From contig JAINUG010000174.1 of the NCBI GenBank assembly GCA_029706075.1, positions 124,001 through 188,000 of the forward strand: 64,000 nt of DNA, written 5' to 3'. The position numbers and the translations under genes were made by a program. The notes under the pieces are model-generated. The model ran no database searches, was not told where the DNA came from, and saw only the letters and a list, made by a program, of their open reading frames with translations. Numbering within the stretch: the first letter of the stretch is position 1; the number at the start of each line of letters is the position of its first letter. This stretch comes from Aldrovandia affinis. Its lineage: Eukaryota; Chordata; Actinopteri; Notacanthiformes; Halosauridae. This document shows positions 60,191 to 64,000 of the stretch, piece by piece.

Positions 60191-60192
<2 letters not shown>
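59841..60192. other. No gene seen
   Basis: A short unassigned spacer between GT-rich and CA-rich tracts. Confidence 0.4.
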
Positions 60193-60246
<54 letters not shown>

Positions 60247-60256
60247 CCGCACACAT

Positions 60257-60287
<31 letters not shown>
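60193..60287. repeat. Compound (CA)n microsatellite
   Basis: A CA run at 60193-60245 is interrupted by tccgcacacatctg and continues to 60287. Confidence 0.95.
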
Positions 60288-60291
<4 letters not shown>

Positions 60292-60600
60292 TCTGCAGTT
60301 TTCCTTAAATCATTTAAATGTGCTTGATCTTCACATGTCTCTGTTATTGGGATATATATCTCAGCCAGTGGATATTTAAGTCAATGTGGGGGGCAGCGGC
60401 AGCATGTAGGCTGCTGTTGCAGAGGTCACTCAAGGCCATTTTTGGTGGAGAGTAATGATGATAGAGTCAGAGGTTAGGGCCCTAAAGGGAGTATCCAGGA
60501 AGTGGCCCTATATTATGAATTATTATGACAGTAAAGTCTAGTCAAACTGGAAGAAGTGTTTCTAAGGAAGACATGGCTGAACCCTACTTTCGGCAGAGGT
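60288..60600. other. No gene seen
   Basis: Unassigned sequence upstream of the LINE fragment. Confidence 0.4.
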
Positions 60601-61693
60601 CAGCAGAAATGTAGATGTGCACCTTAATCTGTATCAGCATAGTCAGTATAGTCATCGGCATCTCCCACACTCCACAGCCCACAGGTAGAGGTGAAGGGAC
60701 AGGTATACTCATCTCCGCCACTCATCTACTCACAAATCTTGTGGAGATTTGGCATCGTTCCTATTCCTCACCTTTACCCTCCTCCTTTGAATTTCATGAT
60801 GTCACTATAACCGTCCCATGTAAACTGTACGTTATTGTTCTCTATCGCCCACCAGGTCCACTGGGGAGCCTCCTAGACGAAGTGGATGCCCTACTCAGCT
60901 CTTTCCCTGAAGATGGCACTCCTGCCCTACTCCTCAGTGACTTCAACCTAGAGCTGGACACACCTCGGTCCTCCGGCTTTCTTTGCCTCCTCCAGTCTTT
61001 TGACTTCACCTTGGCAAAGTCCCCACCCACCCACAAGGCCAGCAACCAACTGGACCTTGTTTTTACCAGGAACTGCCCTTCACCTAACCTCATGGTATTA
61101 CCACTTCATGGATCTGACCATTGCTTTTTGTCTTTTTCCCTCCCCCTCGCCTCCGTACTCTAACCCTCTGCACCTGCCCCCATTGTCCGATTCAATCTCC
61201 GCTCTCTCTCCTCTACTGCTCTGTAATCTACTGTTCTATCATCACTATCCCCTGCTGATAACTTTTCTCAACTACCTGTTGAGGAAGACTCATCCACTCT
61301 GCAATTCTATCGCTCCTCTTCCTTTGATTCACTTTGTCGTATATCCACTAAACCAGCTCGTCTGCTACCCCCTCGTTCCTGGTTAACTGATTGCATTTGT
61401 GTGGACAGACTCAAAGTGTGAGAAGCAGAAAGGAAATTGAGAAAATACAAATCCCCTGCTGACCTGGCACCCTTCCATGCTCTCCTGGCTACCCTTTCCT
61501 CTAATCTCTCCTCTGCTAAGTCTGCCTTTTTCTTTTCTTTTCTTTTCTTTCTTTAAAATTCACTCTTCTACACATTTTCCTCTCTCCTCACGCATCCTCC
61601 TCCCCCGTGCTATATATAATCAACTGTCTCACTAGCTCCTACAGGATGACCTGCTTGATCCCAACCAATCAGGTTTCAAGGCAGGTTACTCAT
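60601..61693 (+). mobile_element. L2-like LINE, endonuclease plus start of RT, internally deleted
   Basis: A 182-codon open frame at 60615-61163 carries TGRGEGTGILISATHL, VTITVPCKLYVIVLYRPPGP, LLSDFNLELD (GDFN is usual) and NQLDLVFTRNC. GSDHCFLSFSLPL follows. This is most of an APE endonuclease domain. Downstream, in other frames, come the linker (RKLRKYKSPADLAPFHALLA-like at 61425-61500) and a short RT piece (LLQDDLLDPNQSGFKAGYS at 61635-61690). Between them a (tttct)n run at 61530-61555 and a deletion remove the rest. The RT palm with its catalytic aspartates is missing. The family probably matches the RT fragment at 186-562. Confidence 0.85.
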
Positions 61694-63685
61694 AAAATGT
61701 AAAGAAATGGACCGGGAAAAGAGGAGAGCAACAGATACTTTGGCCCGCTACAGTGGAAGGGAGAGACGCGTTTAACTGATTCCCGGAAAAAAAGGTAGGC
61801 GGAGCCATAAACATTGGCGAATGTAGAAGCAGGCCCCATGGCGCAGAGGGCATTAAAACGCAATGTCAGTCCACAGGATCAATACCGGTGCTGGGGCAGA
61901 GAGAGAGATTAAAAGACCAGCGTACCGATTGCCGCTCCAGGTCCTTAATCATAAAAGCGAAAAACAGAGGGAACAGACAACCTGCTCGGGTTACCACTCT
62001 GTCCCTGGGGGAAAATCTTCAATTCAAGATCTGACTTAAAACTTGTAGCACACTTTTAAATATTCATTCTCTTCTGGCCATGGATCTGTTGAATTAATTC
62101 CCCATGTAAATTATAATCCTGAAATGAGCAAAACATGCAAAATTTAGGACTTCTTAACTTGAGGTCCTAAGGTCCTAAGGCAGTTGGTTTGTTCGGGCAG
62201 GGCTGTAATCAGCTGCTGTCACTACTGCTTGACGTCAAGGAGGAGGGAAGTGCCAAACCCAAACATGAGAAAAAGGGGAATTTTGTGCAATACAGAGTAA
62301 AGGATATGCCTTTAGGGAGGTTTTCAAGTAGTTGACAGGGGCCCCCTGATGTGTCGAGGAGATGATGCAGAGGGGCGGGGATGGAGATATTGAAATTCCC
62401 CACAATTAAAGCCCTGAGTGAGAATGTAGTCTCTTCAGGCTGCAGACAGGCAATTCAAATTGTTCTCCTGGAAGCAGACGCTGATTGCTCGCCCTCGCTT
62501 GATGAGTGTGTCTAGGAGAAAGACACGCTGCTCTTGACGACAGTCGGGTGAGAGAGAGAGGAGGGGGCGGGCTTCCTGCTGGCACTCACTATGCGTCAGT
62601 AGCTATTCATATCGACAGTAACGCCTGACGCGGCTGTCTGGGGGCGGCTTGACTGAACGTCAGCTCTCCGCCCATTTATGATCACATGGGCGGGGGGAAG
62701 GGAGAAGGGGTGTGTTGTGTACACTGTGATGGTATACAGGCACCACTGTACACTTTCAAGCCCAGTCACCTTGACTAACCCCAACCTGCTCTCTATTAAA
62801 GGCCAGCTTTGATGTGCCACAGATCCTGGCCATTTGGGATCTGTCCAGAGCTCCTTAGATCAGTCTGACACATTGTTTGAACGGACCCGAAATGTGCGCA
62901 GTGCCTCTTAGGCATGCCAAAGCTCACTTGAGGAGAAGATAAGAAATCCACAGAGATGGTTTATTTCCCTTTTTTTTCCTGAGCTGTAACATGTTGCTAC
63001 GGGTGAACCCCCAGGACGCATAGAGACTGTTCTCAACAGCCCCTGCATCAGAGACATCTACGGCTCTACAGAGAGGTGAACACGTTCTATTTCACTGTGA
63101 ACACCTTAAATCCATGTGCTCTGTCATTCAATGTGGAAGAAACAAGCCTTATATAAAACATGCATCACTAGTGCCGTAGATGCAGAGAAAATCCATTGTT
63201 TTTTTCACTTGAGGTTTTTTGTTCTTAGATTACAGAGTTGTATCTGTCTCTAGCTCTGGGCTCAGCTGGTGTCTCAAATAGTGTGTGATTTCTTAATGTC
63301 ATTTGGCCTCATTCTGGGCCCCTGGATATGGCTGTAGATCAAAATACATGTGATTAGAGGCTAGGGGAATCTCTGATGCAGTACAGATCGCAGTCGCCAT
63401 GAGACCCATCGTTCATCCCCAACCTGCATCCTTACCTGGTCCCCAAATTGGTGACAGCTGATCTTATTTCATCCTCAACCTTGTTATGCTATCCTACAAG
63501 GCTGCAACATCAAACTGCTTTATCATGGATCTCTTGGGCTCTGCCGTAATAATGAAAAAGAAAACGCTGAAAAAAGCTGTACAAAAAGGATGGATTACCT
63601 CTGTACAAAAACTGACCTTCAATGTTTGACTCTAGGATTCAATCTAAATCCATACTTCTACATACACATACCCATGCACACACAG
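61694..63685. other. No gene assigned; possible worn SINE head at ~61836
   Basis: Bases 61836-61905 have an A-box-like catggcgcagagggc and a B-box-like ggatcaatacc at tRNA-like spacing, but no tail is recognised. Bases 62430-62700 have raised CpG content. No exon is supported. Confidence 0.35.
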
Positions 63686-63850
63686 GGTTGGGAGGGTTAC
63701 TTTGTAAATGTAATTAGTGCCTGATTACTGATTACACGGCTCTGAAAGTAATCCGATACGAATACAGTTACATGTCTCAAAAAAGTAACGTAATCAGATT
63801 ACTTTTAGAATACTTTTGGATTACTTACTTTTTCCATCACAGATGGGTAT
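63686..63850. repeat. MITE-like dispersed repeat ('gttgggagggttact' type)
   Basis: agggttgggagggttacttt, then alternating gtaatc / gattac blocks (aagtaacgtaatcagattac), match the plan of a MITE family common in fish. Termini and target duplication cannot be fixed. Confidence 0.5.
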
Positions 63851-64000
63851 GTTTTGGGGTACAGGAGACATTGGGAAGCTGTTATATAGCCAAAGGTGGT
63901 GCTACTTAGTACTAAAAGGGTGCTCAAACTTTTGCACACGCCATGTTCACTTTTTTATTTGATCAGTAACACATTTAAATAGTTATTATGCATTACACTT
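63851..64000. mobile_element. Tc1-like repeat end fragment at window edge
   Basis: gggtgctcaaacttttgcac with acgcca followed by ttcacttttttattt matches the end of a widespread fish Tc1-like element. It is cut off by the window end. Confidence 0.45.

Noticed and set aside
62209-62403. Minus-strand GNFN motif resembling the GDFN of LINE endonucleases
   Set aside because: No neighbouring endonuclease motifs (IYRPP, SDH) in any frame, so a chance match is likely.

Overview
The window looks like non-coding DNA of a teleost fish, either intergenic or deep intronic. The evidence is the repeat content. It holds a DANA/V-type SINE, several tRNA-headed SINE families that end in fish-type tails, Tc1-like and hAT (ZBED5-like) DNA transposons, L2/CR1-like LINE pieces, a Penelope-like element and long (CA)n microsatellites. 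I cannot name the species. I found no host protein-coding exon, no rRNA or functional tRNA gene, no CRISPR array and no bacterial-style gene organisation. Nearly every open frame is explained by a transposon remnant, a microsatellite or chance.

Layout. 0-5 kb: a LINE reverse-transcriptase fragment beside a Tc1-like fragment, the same pairing again at 2.8-3.7 kb, then a SINE. 5.1-7.6 kb: an almost full-length but broken hAT transposon with both terminal repeats and a young V-SINE nested inside it. 9.1-10.2 kb: a 51-unit CA microsatellite and an internally deleted Tc1 element with 70-bp inverted ends. 10.8 kb: a strong hairpin. 14.5-15.3 kb: the only convincing CpG-rich block, ending in a G-rich tract, and the best candidate for a promoter or first non-coding exon. 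18.1-18.8 kb: a second CpG-rich patch and a three-unit minisatellite. 19-27 kb: SINEs with clear target-site duplications, a LINE 3' end and a small MITE.

27.5-29.1 kb: a decayed Penelope-like element with recognisable RT and GIY-YIG-like pieces. 32-35 kb: CA repeats, a LINE tail and a Tc1-like transposase remnant. 37.9-39.5 kb: a 1.5-kb fold-back DNA element with a LINE piece inside. 44.6 kb: a 291-bp hAT-type MITE with a perfect 8-bp target duplication. 47.5 kb: a 176-bp fold-back MITE. 50.7-52.3 kb: a cluster of SINEs. 53.3-56.8 kb: a LINE that keeps its 5' part (ORF1 and endonuclease), with two extra 5' segments upstream, one of them inverted. 57-61.7 kb: a SINE, an IS630/Tc1-like transposase piece, GT and CA tracts and a second LINE endonuclease region. 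The last 300 bp are DNA-transposon-type repeats.

The elements do not work together as a pathway. They form a layered record of insertions, and target-site duplications and nesting give the relative order. The unexplained stretches between repeats include several AT-rich blocks with homeodomain-type TAATTA cores that could be conserved regulatory DNA, but this cannot be shown from one sequence.
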